Notes: generated by a model from the sequence alone, not told the origin. Positions 10,601 to 19,914 are shown, counted from the stretch's first letter. The stretch is 64,000 nucleotides of DNA from Novosphingobium panipatense (GCF_002149965.1 NZ_MSQB01000022.1:31751-95750), one strand, 5' to 3'. Numbers and translations are program-made.

Positions 10601-10851
10601 CCGGCGCCCAACCGCTCTCGGTCAACGCTCTGGCCTTTCCTTATGCCGACCTCGCCACCAAACCGGCGTCGCAGGCGCACAGTTCGGACATTCGCCCGCA
10701 TGGCATGGGTACTTTGCTGATCGATGCCGCGCAGGCGGGCGTGGGCGGCGATACCGGCTGGAACCTCGATGGCCGTGCGCACATGCCCTATCGCATCGAA
10801 TTGAAGCCGCTGACCTATTCCTTCACGATCGGGGCAGCGGGCGCGCGCTGA
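7699..10851 (+). CDS. Glycoside hydrolase family 2, beta-galactosidase (LacZ-type), exported
   Basis: About 1050 residues with the GH2 order: signal peptide, jelly-roll sugar-binding domain, immunoglobulin-like domain, TIM barrel and beta-galactosidase small-chain C-terminus. The acid/base Glu is in WSLGNETG (about residue 485) and the nucleophile in CEYAHAMGNS (about 556). HHEHDPKTFHV-like and RTSHYPNDPRWYDL segments match large LacZ enzymes. A TTG at 7699 behind AAGGGGCGGA gives a clean signal peptide ending ATGSAQAQ; a TTG at 7648 in the same frame is the alternative. Export implies action on galactosides in the periplasm. A TATACGATATAT operator lies just upstream, which links it to the GntR/GH127 locus. 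Confidence 0.9.
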   Translation: MREFLNSCAIGAIAAAFLATGSAQAQSTSSQAPVAEWEQPEVIRQGAEPMHTTFDGFETRAAALSRDRMKSRYHVSLDGDWKFHLSPTPESRPAAFFKPDFDVSGWGTMKVPGILQAEGHGRPVFVGSGYPFPRNQPWIDHSLNEVGSYRRDFTVPANWSGRRLLLTVGAAGAAYYIWVNGQRVGYSEESKLPAEFDVTAYAHAGTNTVAIELYRFADGSYLEDQDFWRVNGIERSITLYAAPATRIRDLSIDAGLENGYRDGKLALKVDLAGEQAAMRVRATLLDGKREVLTREESSGQGGAISLAASIPAVRTWSAEDPQLYTLLVELLDAQGKLVEATSRRIGFRTVEIAGGEVRVNGKRIMIRGVNRHEHDPKTFHVMSEESMRRDIELMKAANVNAVRTSHYPNDPRWYDLADEYGLYVMDEANIESHGYLSLSQQHDNDPKYLLGNDPKWKAAHLDRVERMVQRDRNHPSIIFWSLGNETGIGTSFEAAAKWVRANDPSRLINFLGWSMSNWRHPTNSYVDIFAPMYDDVPKMIDYAKDPAFTQPLILCEYAHAMGNSLGDLQGYWDTMRSYPKLQGGFIWDWVDQTTLLKDKDGRTYWGQGLDYDPDPKGPGVHGDESPVGDGVIQSDRTPDPEYYELAKVQSPIAFTHDAGGYRVVNRHDHIDLSRFTLDWTVMENGKDVAHGALTVPDVAAGASAAISVPVPAAKDGTAERILVLRARAKAGAVPTQPAGHVVGWEQFALTAPAVAAVPAGVVTPSETASALRLVSGDVALEIDKATGLVTRYERGGKLLLTGGAPNFWRSPTDNDLGSGIPKSHAMWQYFSEHRRVEAIAREGNAIVVRHDMGVGSVKTETRWTMAADGTVGVTVRFEPLRDTLPDPLRVGLAFETPAMLDQVRWFGRGPQETYADRKTGGLIAQWQGALADQFHDYARPQESGNKTDVRWIELTGAKAGAKPGIRVTGAQPLSVNALAFPYADLATKPASQAHSSDIRPHGMGTLLIDAAQAGVGGDTGWNLDGRAHMPYRIELKPLTYSFTIGAAGAR

Positions 10852-10898
10852 GGGTTTCCAAGGGCGAGGTGAAACGCAAACCTTCCGGTTACAAGGCT

Positions 10899-11033
10899 CG
10901 TCATCCTGAACTCGTTTCAGGATCCATCACGCCGCCTGCCCCGCCGTCCGATTGGCAAGCCGCCATTGCCGCGCCCCTCCGCTACCGTGGGAGAAGGCCC
11001 AGCAATGGATCCTGAAACGAGTTCAGGATGACG
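10899..11033. repeat. Inverted pair of 29-bp REP-like repeats
   Basis: Positions 10899-10927 and 11005-11033 are exact reverse complements of each other (29 of 29 bases), 77 bases apart. Each arm is itself a small hairpin (TCCTGA then TTCAGGA). The pair lies after the GH2 stop codon and before the convergent DUF779 gene. Such units act as REP/BIME-like intergenic elements in many genomes and could also stop transcription from either side. Confidence 0.75.
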
Positions 11034-11074
11034 TTGTTTTGGCCCGACGGGACCTCGCGGCAGATAGAGGGGCT

Positions 11075-11455
11075 TCAGGGCATCCCCGAAGCGTCTCCCA
11101 ACTGCCGCAATTCGTTCTCGCTGAAGACACGGCCGCGTGTCAGAAACCGGCGTTCGCGGCCGTTGTCGAGGCTGAACATGCCGCCCCGGCCGGGAACGAC
11201 GTCGAGGATAAGCTGAGTATGGGCCCAGGCTTCACCCTGGGCGCGGCCGATATAGACTGGCGCACCGCCCACTTCGCCGAGCAGGATATCGCCCTCGCCG
11301 ATGCGAAACTCGCCGCGCGGATAGCACATCGGCGAGGAGCCGTCGCAGCAGCCGCCGGACTGGTGGAACAGGACCGGGCCATATTCGGCGGTCAGTTCCG
11401 CGATCAGGGCAAGTGCCGCCGGGGTGGCGGCGACCCGTTCTACCTCATGCGACAC
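11075..11455 (-). CDS. DUF779 domain-containing protein
   Basis: A 126-residue protein of the DUF779 family, with HQSGGCCDGSSPMCYPRGEF near the N-terminus and a conserved GRGGMFSLDNG further on. The Cys-rich stretch suggests a metal or redox role, but no function is established. The GTG start at 11455 is chosen because AGGGAGA precedes it at the right distance; an in-frame upstream ATG at 11485 lacks one. It is the last gene of a minus-strand run with alcohol and aldehyde dehydrogenases, the neighbourhood in which DUF779 proteins are commonly found. Confidence 0.85.
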   Translation of the reverse strand: MSHEVERVAATPAALALIAELTAEYGPVLFHQSGGCCDGSSPMCYPRGEFRIGEGDILLGEVGGAPVYIGRAQGEAWAHTQLILDVVPGRGGMFSLDNGRERRFLTRGRVFSENELRQLGDASGMP

Positions 11456-11533
11456 CCCGGCGGTCTCCCTGCAAATGCGTGGCACCGGCTTCGTGCTGGA
11501 GGATGGGGACCGGTGCCACGTCGTTGACCCTTC

Positions 11534-12565
11534 TTAGCTTGCCATGTCGAGGACGACGCGGCCTTCGATCTGACCCTTGTGCATGCGGTCGAAGATGGTG
11601 TTGATATCCTCGATCCTTGCCGTCTCCACGGTCGCCTTGACCTTGCCTTGCGCTGCGAAATCGATCGATTCCTGCAAGTCCAGCCGGGTGCCGACGATGG
11701 AGCCGCGCACGGTGATGCCGTTCAGCACCATGCCGAAGATGTTGAGCGGAAAGTCGCCCGGAGGCAGGCCGTTGAGCGCCACGGTGCCGCCGCGCGCGGT
11801 AACGCCGATGGCCTGTTCGAAGGCCTTTTCGCTCACCGCCGTCACCAGCACGCCGTTCACGCCGCCGCCGGTTTCGCGCTTGATGATCGTGGCCGGATCC
11901 TCGTTGCGAGCATTGACGGTGATCGTCGCACCCAGCCTGCGGGCGAGGTCGAGCTTGGTATCGTCGATGTCGATGGCCGCAACGTTGAGGCCCATGGCCA
12001 CGGCATATTGCACCGCCATGTGGCCGAGGCCGCCGATGCCGCTGATCGCCACATAGTCACCGGGCTTGGTGTCGGTCATCTTCAGCCCCTTGTAGACCGT
12101 CACCCCGGCGCAGAGCACAGGCGCGATCTCCGTGAAGCTGATATTGCCGGGGAGGTGCCCGACGTAGTTGGGGTCGGCAATCACATAGTCCGCAAAGCCG
12201 CCGTTGATCGAATAGCCGGTGTTGAGCTGCTCCTCGCACAGCGTTTCCCAGCCGCCCAGGCAATGCACGCAGTGGCCGCAGGCGGTATAGAGCCACGGCA
12301 CGCCCACTCGGTCGCCTTCCTTCACATGCTTGACGCCCGCACCGACCTGGCTGACGAAGCCGACGCCTTCATGGCCCGGAATGAAAGGCGGGTTGGGCTT
12401 GACCGGCCAGTCGCCTTCCGCCGCGTGAAGGTCGGTGTGGCAGACACCGGAGGCCTGGATCGCCACCTGGATCTGGCCGGGCCCCACTTCGGGAATCGGG
12501 ACTTCGTCGATGGTCAGGGGCTTTCCGAATTCACGCACGACGGCAGCCTTCATGGTCTTGGCCAT
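11534..12565 (-). CDS. adhP: Zinc-dependent alcohol dehydrogenase, AdhP type
   Basis: A 343-residue medium-chain zinc alcohol dehydrogenase. Catalytic zinc ligands are in GVCHTDLH and GHEGVG, and the four-cysteine structural zinc site is in YTACGHCVHCLGGWETLC. The NAD-binding motif is GIGGLGHMAVQYA. Length and sequence match propanol-preferring AdhP closely. It oxidises primary alcohols such as ethanol to aldehydes with NAD. It lies downstream of an AldB-type aldehyde dehydrogenase on the same strand, with a 95-base gap containing a stable hairpin, so the two act in sequence from alcohol to acid. Confidence 0.93.
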   Translation of the reverse strand: MAKTMKAAVVREFGKPLTIDEVPIPEVGPGQIQVAIQASGVCHTDLHAAEGDWPVKPNPPFIPGHEGVGFVSQVGAGVKHVKEGDRVGVPWLYTACGHCVHCLGGWETLCEEQLNTGYSINGGFADYVIADPNYVGHLPGNISFTEIAPVLCAGVTVYKGLKMTDTKPGDYVAISGIGGLGHMAVQYAVAMGLNVAAIDIDDTKLDLARRLGATITVNARNEDPATIIKRETGGGVNGVLVTAVSEKAFEQAIGVTARGGTVALNGLPPGDFPLNIFGMVLNGITVRGSIVGTRLDLQESIDFAAQGKVKATVETARIEDINTIFDRMHKGQIEGRVVLDMAS

Positions 12566-12607
12566 TACAACACTCCTGTGGGAAAATGGTATTCGTCAAG
12601 AATAGGG

Positions 12608-12648
12608 GGCGCGCTCCGCTTTCGGGAGAGAGCGTAGCGGAGCGCGCC
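12608..12648 (-). terminator. 13-bp stem hairpin between aldB and adhP
   Basis: GGCGCGCTCCGCT (12608-12620) pairs perfectly with AGCGGAGCGCGCC (12636-12648). On the minus strand no clear T-run follows, so it may be a partial terminator or an mRNA-stabilising hairpin that sets the ratio of the two dehydrogenases. Confidence 0.45.
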
Positions 12649-12660
12649 GGGGGATCAAGC

Positions 12661-14181
<1,521 letters not shown>

Positions 14182-14286
14182 GGAAGTCTATCCTCTCTTG
14201 CGGCGCCTCATGGCGTCTCGTCGAGGATGAGTGTTGCGCAATGGAATGGATTGCGAAAGCCGGGGGCAAGGACTGGTTGTACCCTG

Positions 14287-14306
14287 CTGTCTCACCGGCG
14301 AGACAG
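14287..14306. promoter_or_regulatory. Inverted repeat upstream of the aldehyde dehydrogenase gene
   Basis: CTGTCTC (14287-14293) and GAGACAG (14300-14306) flank a 6-base spacer, about 105 bases upstream of the aldB start and just after the regulator gene. It has the shape of an activator site for a Fis-type regulator. On the minus strand no T-run follows it, so a terminator for the regulator gene is less likely. Binding by the adjacent regulator is inference. Confidence 0.45.
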
Positions 14307-14330
14307 TTTTCCTCCCCCGGCGGGGGAGGA

Positions 14331-15302
14331 CTAACGCGAAAGCCCTGCCTTGGTCATGCGGCGGTAGAGCGTTGCGCGGCCGACGCCGAGAATGCGCGCG
14401 GCCTCGCTGGCATTGCCGCCCGCCTGCGCCAGCGCCTGGCGCAGCACGCTGCGGTCGCTGTCCTCGAAAGAGGGGCCGGGGGAGTCCGCGCCCAGCACCT
14501 GATCGAGCGGGCGGGGCCGGGCGAGCAGGGCATCGGTAAGCCGCAGGCGCGTGCGCGCGCCCCGGCTGGCGCCAATGACGAGATCGTCGCGGTCGGTCGC
14601 GAGCAGAGAGGTGCCGTGGACCGGATCGTCGGCAAGGAAGACGATGCGCGATCCGGCGAAGTGCTGGCAGAAATAGTCGCGCTCGATCCGCCGGGCCGCA
14701 TCGCGGACGAGGGCCGAGACCAGTTCCGCCATCGCCGCGCCATGATCCTGCCGGTAGCTCGATACGTCGAGAGCGCCCGCCAGCCGCCCGAAGGGATCGT
14801 GAAGCGGGGCATCCATGCAACTGATGCCGACATTGCGGCTGGCGAAGTGCTGGTCGCGGTGGATGACGACCGGCTGATCCTCGAAAAGGCAGGTACCGAT
14901 GCCGTTGGTGCCTTCCTCCGCCTCTCCCCAGCGACCGCCTTCGACAAGGCCGACCGCGTCGAATTCAGCGGTGTCGCCGTCTCCCACTCTCCGGTCCAGC
15001 ACGATGCCGGTAGGATCGCTGAGCACCACGCCGCAGCCCGATTTCCCGACCGAGCGGAACATCTGGTCCATGACCGGCCCGGCGACGGCGAGGAGGGCGG
15101 CATGCTCGCTGCGCCGATGGCCGAGAGTGGTGAGATCCACGCGGGCGCGCTTCGATCCGGTTCCGGGATCCAGGCCGTGGTGCAGCAGCGACCGGCACCA
15201 CGAGGCCGTCACCGCCGAAACGCCCGCACTGCTGGGCGAACGTACTGCGTCGAGAACCACATCGATGTGGCGCAGCTCTGGGCTGGTGCCGTTCCGACTC
15301 AT
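14331..15302 (-). CDS. GAF domain regulator with Fis-type HTH, AcoR-like but lacking AAA+
   Basis: A 323-residue regulator. The N-terminal two thirds match the sensor part of AcoR-type activators (GCGVVLSDPTGIVLDRR, EGTNGIGTCLFEDQPVVIHRDQHF), and the last 45 residues are a Fis-type helix-turn-helix (LAQAGGNASEAARILGVGRATLYRRM). The central sigma-54-interacting AAA+ ATPase of AcoR (about 230 residues, GAFTGA motif) is absent, so it should not drive a sigma-54 promoter. The start at 15302 has GAGGAG upstream; an in-frame ATG at 15347 is less likely. It lies directly upstream of aldB and adhP and probably controls them. Confidence 0.85.
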   Translation of the reverse strand: MSRNGTSPELRHIDVVLDAVRSPSSAGVSAVTASWCRSLLHHGLDPGTGSKRARVDLTTLGHRRSEHAALLAVAGPVMDQMFRSVGKSGCGVVLSDPTGIVLDRRVGDGDTAEFDAVGLVEGGRWGEAEEGTNGIGTCLFEDQPVVIHRDQHFASRNVGISCMDAPLHDPFGRLAGALDVSSYRQDHGAAMAELVSALVRDAARRIERDYFCQHFAGSRIVFLADDPVHGTSLLATDRDDLVIGASRGARTRLRLTDALLARPRPLDQVLGADSPGPSFEDSDRSVLRQALAQAGGNASEAARILGVGRATLYRRMTKAGLSR

Positions 15303-15525
15303 CGCATCTCCTCTATGCAGGATCACTGCTTGAGCCTTCGAAGTCAAACCGCTCTCTGAGCCAAGTTCGGCTCAGGGCGTTTCCGTGGCCATCGCGCCGG
15401 AATTCGCTGTTCTTTTCGCAGGTTGCGCTGGATAGCGCATCTGTTAGGGAAAATACGGTGGGGCTTGCGGGGGCGACGGAACGGGCGCGCGCCGCTATCA
15501 CAGTCGAGACGAGGCGTTCAGGGGC

Positions 15526-17136
15526 GTGGCAGATGGTCGTTTGTCGCCGATGACGGCGGAACAGGACATCGAGGATATCGGGGAAACGCGCAGCTACCGC
15601 GCGTTCCTGAGCTATAGCCATGCCGACGAGCGTTTTGCCGGCAAGCTGCACCGCTGGCTCGAAGCCTATCGCATTCCCGCGCGCCTCGTCGGCACCACCA
15701 CGCGGCTAGGTGCCGTGCCACGCCGCCTGACGCCGATCTTCCGGGACCGCGCCGAACTTGCCGCTGCCTCCAGCCTCGACCAGGAAGTGCGGCAGGCGCT
15801 GTCCCGGTCGGATGTCCTGCTGGTGCTGTGTTCGCCGGCGGCCAGGAACTCGCGCTGGGTGGATGCCGAGATCGAGCTGTTTCGCAGCCTCCATCCCGAC
15901 CGGCCGGTCATCGCCGCCTTGCTGGAGGGCGAGCCGGAGGAGAGCTTTCCGGTGTCGCTGGTCGGCCCCGATGCGAACGGGGTGCTTCATGAACCGATCG
16001 CTGCCGATTTTCGCGCCGACCACGACGGCCCGAAGCTCGCCCGCCTGAAGATCGTAGCCGGGCTGACCGGCATCGCGCTCGACCAGATCATCCAGCGCGA
16101 TGCGCAGCGCCAGTTGCGCCGTGTGATTGCCATCACGCTCCTTACGGTCCTGCTTACGCTATCCATGGCCCTGATGCTGATCTTTGCGCTGCGCGCGCAG
16201 ATGGAAGCTGAGCACCAGAGACGGCAGGCCGAAGGATTGATCGAGTTCATGTTGACGGACCTCAGACAGAGGCTGGAAGGCGTCGGTCGCCTCGATGTGC
16301 TGCAATCGGTTAATGAGCGGGCGCTGGACTACTACGCCGATCAGCCCGACCTGAAGGAACTTCCCGCCGACTCGCTGGAGCGCCGCGCCCGCATCCTTCA
16401 TGCCATGGGCGAGGACGATCACAAGCGCGGCGACTATGAGGGCGCCGTGGCCAAGTTTGCCGAGGCGCACCGCGTGACCGGCACTCTGCTGGCCGCCGAT
16501 CCGCGCGATCCCTCACGCATTTTCGCGCATGCCCAGAGCGAATTCTGGCTTGGCTACGTCGATTTCAGGGAGAAGCGCTATGACAAGGCGCTGCCCCGTT
16601 TCATTGCCTATCGCGCGCTGGCGGAGCATCTCGTCCGCCTCGTCCCCGGAAACCAGGCTTACTGGCGGGAACTCGGCTATGCGCAGGGCAATATCTGCAC
16701 GATCGCGGTCGAGCGGAAAGGCCCGGTGGATCAGCTCGCCGAATGCGGCAATGCGCTGAAGACCATGGAGAAAGTCGCCGGGATGGAGCCCGATGACCGT
16801 AGCCTCGATTCCGACATCGCCAACCGCCATGCCTGGATGGCCGATGCCCTGCTCGTGCAGGGCCGCGATGTAGAGGCGCTTCAGGAACGGACCCGCCAGG
16901 CGGCGATCGTCCAGCGTCTGGTCAACCAGGATCCCAAGAACGCCACGTACCAGCAGGACTGGATGCTGGCACGCTATTCGAATGCGGAATTGCTCTATAG
17001 TCTCGGAGAGAAGGGGCGTGCGGAGCAGTTGCGGGAAGAGGCGCGGCAGGATGTCGCGCGTCTCATCGCATCCGATCCGCAGAATAATGACTGGCGGCTG
17101 TGGGAGACCCGGTTGGCCGCGCCGTTCGAGAATTAA
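15526..17136 (+). CDS. TIR domain membrane protein with TPR-like C-terminal region
   Basis: A 536-residue protein in three parts. Residues about 23-140 are a TIR domain: RAFLSYSHADERFA at the start, and SRWVDAEIE with W111 and E115 in the WxxxE arrangement that holds the catalytic Glu of NAD-cleaving TIRs. Residues about 199-222 form one transmembrane helix, followed by a basic/acidic linker. The rest (about 250-536) is helical with TPR-like repeats (DYEGAVAKFAEAHR, RYDKALPRFIAYRAL). It starts at GTG 15526; an ATG at 15550 is possible. Two further genes follow at 9 and 27 bases, so this is one operon. NAD hydrolysis or cyclic nucleotide signalling is plausible from the motif but not shown. 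Confidence 0.88.
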   Translation: MADGRLSPMTAEQDIEDIGETRSYRAFLSYSHADERFAGKLHRWLEAYRIPARLVGTTTRLGAVPRRLTPIFRDRAELAAASSLDQEVRQALSRSDVLLVLCSPAARNSRWVDAEIELFRSLHPDRPVIAALLEGEPEESFPVSLVGPDANGVLHEPIAADFRADHDGPKLARLKIVAGLTGIALDQIIQRDAQRQLRRVIAITLLTVLLTLSMALMLIFALRAQMEAEHQRRQAEGLIEFMLTDLRQRLEGVGRLDVLQSVNERALDYYADQPDLKELPADSLERRARILHAMGEDDHKRGDYEGAVAKFAEAHRVTGTLLAADPRDPSRIFAHAQSEFWLGYVDFREKRYDKALPRFIAYRALAEHLVRLVPGNQAYWRELGYAQGNICTIAVERKGPVDQLAECGNALKTMEKVAGMEPDDRSLDSDIANRHAWMADALLVQGRDVEALQERTRQAAIVQRLVNQDPKNATYQQDWMLARYSNAELLYSLGEKGRAEQLREEARQDVARLIASDPQNNDWRLWETRLAAPFEN

Positions 17137-17145
17137 GGGGAACTT

Positions 17146-17625
17146 ATGTCCACGCTCAACTATACCCAGTACGGCCTCTCGCCGTCATTCGATCTCGGTC
17201 TTTCGGACGATGCCGAGATCGTGAAGTTCCAGGTTACCCTGGAGGTCGTCAAGCGCAAGATCTCGCTCCGCTACGAGGTGGTGGGAGATCCTAGTTTGCA
17301 GTACATTCCCATCACTTGCAACAGCAAGGTGGAGATCGAACTGGTCGGCGATCAGCTCTATTTCTCGAAGGAATGGGACGCCATCACCACCAAGGAAGCG
17401 CTCTCGTCCTACTATGGCGGCCTTGAATACGACAAATACGACAAGGAACTCGATCGCTACAAGGTTGTTCGTTTCCAGGCGCGGTTCAATTACGGTGGCA
17501 AACTGGGAACCCGGCATCCGTTCAATATCAATGTCGATCTGCTTCAGGGCACCCGCCGCGCACCGAAATGGATCGGCATCACCATCGATCCCGATATCAA
17601 GAACCCGCCTCCGGGTCGTTTCTGA
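17146..17625 (+). CDS. Hypothetical protein between the TIR and TPR/SLOG-like genes
   Basis: A 159-residue protein I do not recognise. It has no signal peptide and no membrane helix, and alternating hydrophobic residues suggest a beta-sandwich (FQVTLEVVKRKISLRYEVV, then YKVVRFQARFNYGG). The end is PDIKNPPPGRF, with a D-P-N-P pattern. The start has AAGGGGAA 6 bases upstream and lies 9 bases after the TIR gene, so translation is almost certainly coupled. It may be a small effector, substrate or partner of the TIR protein; this is context-based inference only. Confidence 0.75.
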   Translation: MSTLNYTQYGLSPSFDLGLSDDAEIVKFQVTLEVVKRKISLRYEVVGDPSLQYIPITCNSKVEIELVGDQLYFSKEWDAITTKEALSSYYGGLEYDKYDKELDRYKVVRFQARFNYGGKLGTRHPFNINVDLLQGTRRAPKWIGITIDPDIKNPPPGRF

Positions 17626-17652
17626 AGCTGAATTTCTCCAAAGGGTGCCTGC

Positions 17653-19125
17653 GTGACTCTTCCTGCTCTTGCCAGAATTAGGCAGATTGCGCGCGCGGGC
17701 GATACCCTGCGGGCCTGGCGTATTTTCGAGGCTTCCGGGCTGCCGGATTCCACGGCCCCGGAAGCGCTTTGCCTCAAGGGCAGGCTGCTCAAGGATCGCG
17801 GGCTGCGCAGCGAAGGGACAGAGCGAACGGAACTGCTGGAGCAGGCGCAGGCGGCCTATCTCACGGCGGCAGGCGACCGCTCCGCGACGTATCCGCTGAT
17901 AAATGCCGCGACCATCGCCTTTCTCAACGATCAGTCGGACGAGGCGCAGATCATTGCCCGGCGGATACTGGCTATCTTGCGCAGCGGCGGGTACGAGCAG
18001 GAAACCGCCTACTGGCTCGGCGCGACCGAGGCCGAAGCGCTGCTCTTGCTCGATGAACCGGATGCGAGCCGCGAGGCGCTGGAAAAGGCGATGCGCGCCG
18101 CGCCTGAGGCCTGGGAGGATCATGCGGTAACCTTGCGGCAGTTCCGCCGGATACTGGAAGAGCTGGGCCATTCGCCGGACTTGTTCGATCATCTGCAACC
18201 ACCGCAGAGCCTCTATTTTCAGGGTATTATCGGAATTCCTGAAGACGAGGCCGAAGTGCGCGCGAGGCTCGAGTGTGCCTTTGGGGAAATCCGGCCCGGA
18301 GCCGTGTTCGGCGCTTTGGCGGCCGGCGCCGATATCGTCGTGGCCGAAATGGCTCTGGCACGGGGCATGCGGCTTCATATCGTCCTGCCGACCTCGATCT
18401 CGCGCTTCCGGGAAGTATCAGTTGCACCTTATGGCGAGGGTTGGACCACGCGGTTCGACCGCCTGCTCGACGAGGCGGATTTCGTCGAAGCGCTGGAGGG
18501 CAATGCGGGCCTTTCGCAAGCTGCCATCCTGAACGGATCGCGCGTCGCCATGGGTCTGGCCTTGCGGCATGCGCGCAGTCTCGCGACGCGGGCCACGGCT
18601 CTCCATGTGTCACGGGGCACCGACGAGCCGGGGCCGGCTGAACAGGAATGGCGCGCGCAGCATCTGCCGGTTCATGAAGTGGTGCTCGACCATTCGCTTC
18701 CGGCAAGGGGGGCGGGACTGGACCCGGCCTCCAACTTGGCCATCGTGGCATCCTGCGGTCCGCTTCCCGCGAACTACGACCACGGCGCAGTGGAGGAAAG
18801 CCATCTGGAAGGCGCGACAGTTCTGGCCTTTGCCGACCTCGTGACGGCGATGGACTGCGCGCTTGCCTTGCTGCGCGGCTCGCCCGAATTGCAATTGGGT
18901 CTCGACCAGCGCGCGGTGCCGAATGGCGAAAGCCTCGAAGTGACGGGCGAACTGGCGATCCTTCTGGCGCGCGCGGCCCCGCAGGGCAGTATCTGCGCGA
19001 CCTGGCCGCAGATTGCGGCGCTCGATCTTCTGGCCCCGGAATATCGTTTCGAGTCGGCGGGAGAGATCGTGACGGCCCTGGGGGATGTCCCTATCGGCCT
19101 GTTCTGCCCGTCGTCCGCGGTCTGA
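17653..19125 (+). CDS. TPR-repeat protein with a SLOG/TRAFs-binding-like core
   Basis: A 490-residue protein with GTG start behind AAAGGG. Residues 1-185 are helical TPR-like repeats. Residues about 186-320 hold a Rossmann-like segment: GIIGIPEDEAEVRARL, then GALAAGADIVVAEMALARG at 219-238, LHIVLP and FREVSVAPYGEGWTTRFDRLL. This pattern recalls the nucleotide-binding SLOG-type region seen in TPR proteins that often carry a cyclase domain; here the C-terminal 170 residues have no visible cyclase motif. The SLOG fold in other systems binds nucleotide signals made by TIR enzymes, which fits the TIR gene at the head of this operon. Assignment of the core is by eye and moderate. Confidence 0.7.
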   Translation: MTLPALARIRQIARAGDTLRAWRIFEASGLPDSTAPEALCLKGRLLKDRGLRSEGTERTELLEQAQAAYLTAAGDRSATYPLINAATIAFLNDQSDEAQIIARRILAILRSGGYEQETAYWLGATEAEALLLLDEPDASREALEKAMRAAPEAWEDHAVTLRQFRRILEELGHSPDLFDHLQPPQSLYFQGIIGIPEDEAEVRARLECAFGEIRPGAVFGALAAGADIVVAEMALARGMRLHIVLPTSISRFREVSVAPYGEGWTTRFDRLLDEADFVEALEGNAGLSQAAILNGSRVAMGLALRHARSLATRATALHVSRGTDEPGPAEQEWRAQHLPVHEVVLDHSLPARGAGLDPASNLAIVASCGPLPANYDHGAVEESHLEGATVLAFADLVTAMDCALALLRGSPELQLGLDQRAVPNGESLEVTGELAILLARAAPQGSICATWPQIAALDLLAPEYRFESAGEIVTALGDVPIGLFCPSSAV

Positions 19126-19129
19126 ACTG

Positions 19130-19783
19130 TCAGCAGATCATTTCGGCAAGCATGCGCGGCGCGTGGATGGTCAGGCGATCGTCGTCGCGGCTGATGATTC
19201 CCCGCCGGATCAGCGCGGCAATCGCGCGCGAGGCGGTTTCGCGCGTCGTGTTCGCGCCCAGGGCCAGGGTGGTCACGCGCGGCGGTGGGGCAATGGTATC
19301 GCGGCCGTCGGCAAGCGCGATCAGTTCGGCATAGACGCGCCCGGCAGCGCTATAGGTCATCCGCGTGACCATGCGATCGAGCGCGCGGTCGAGCTGCCTC
19401 GCCAGCAAGCGCGCCATTCCGGCGGCGATCTGGACATTTCCGGCGACGAGTTCGGCGATTTTCGTGGCTTCGGCGCAGAGCAACTGACAGTCTAGCAGGG
19501 CGCTGATCTCGGCGCGGTGGACGCTGGCAGCGGGATAGGCGCCGAAGAACTCGCCCGGCCCATGTTGCGCCACCTGCTGGCGCTGCCCTTCCAGGCCATA
19601 TGTCTCGACCCTGAGGGCGCCGTCGATAACGAGCCAGCAATTGTGCGAAGGCTCTCCCTGCCGGGCCAGAATGTCCTTCGATGAGAGGCGCTGGGGGATG
19701 AGCACGCGCGCAAGCGCCTCGGCAGCAGGCCGATCGCATCGAAAGATCGCTCTTATTGCCTCGATCTGAGCTTCGAAATCCAA
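19130..19783 (-). CDS. Crp/Fnr family transcriptional regulator
   Basis: A 217-residue Crp/Fnr-type regulator. An N-terminal cyclic-nucleotide-binding-type beta-barrel (about residues 15-120, with CWLVIDGALRVET and GPGEFFGAYP) is followed by a dimer helix and a winged helix with TTRETASRAIAALIRRGII. No N-terminal cysteine cluster for an iron-sulfur centre is present, so it is not a classical FNR oxygen sensor. It converges on the TIR operon with 4 bases between stops. A perfect CRP-type palindrome lies about 115 bases upstream of its start and could be its own operator. Confidence 0.9.
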   Translation of the reverse strand: MDFEAQIEAIRAIFRCDRPAAEALARVLIPQRLSSKDILARQGEPSHNCWLVIDGALRVETYGLEGQRQQVAQHGPGEFFGAYPAASVHRAEISALLDCQLLCAEATKIAELVAGNVQIAAGMARLLARQLDRALDRMVTRMTYSAAGRVYAELIALADGRDTIAPPPRVTTLALGANTTRETASRAIAALIRRGIISRDDDRLTIHAPRMLAEMIC

Positions 19784-19896
19784 TGGCTGCCCCTCAGCCG
19801 AAACGGTCCTTCACCGCACGACTGAGCCCCGCTTAGCCGATTCTTGCCGGGTAGGGGAAGAAGCCAGTGCCAAATCCTGTCGCCAATTCCTGTCGG

Positions 19897-19914
19897 GTGT
19901 GATCCCGATCACAC
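19897..19914. promoter_or_regulatory. Perfect CRP-type palindrome
   Basis: GTGTGATCCCGATCACAC is an 18-bp palindrome that fits the CRP consensus TGTGA-N6-TCACA exactly. Its centre is 41.5 bases upstream of a predicted start at about 19947, with TACATA at 19935-19940 as a -10 element. That is the class II activator position. It also lies upstream of the divergent Crp/Fnr gene. Confidence 0.7.

Noticed and set aside
7582..10782. 1066-codon open frame on the minus strand
   Set aside because: It is the mirror of the GH2 gene in GC-rich DNA; no family resemblance and Arg/His-rich composition typical of antisense frames.
14182..14330. Sigma-54 promoter before the aldehyde dehydrogenase gene
   Set aside because: Searched both strands for GG-N10-GC with TGGCA/TTGC context and found none; the regulator also lacks the AAA+ domain.
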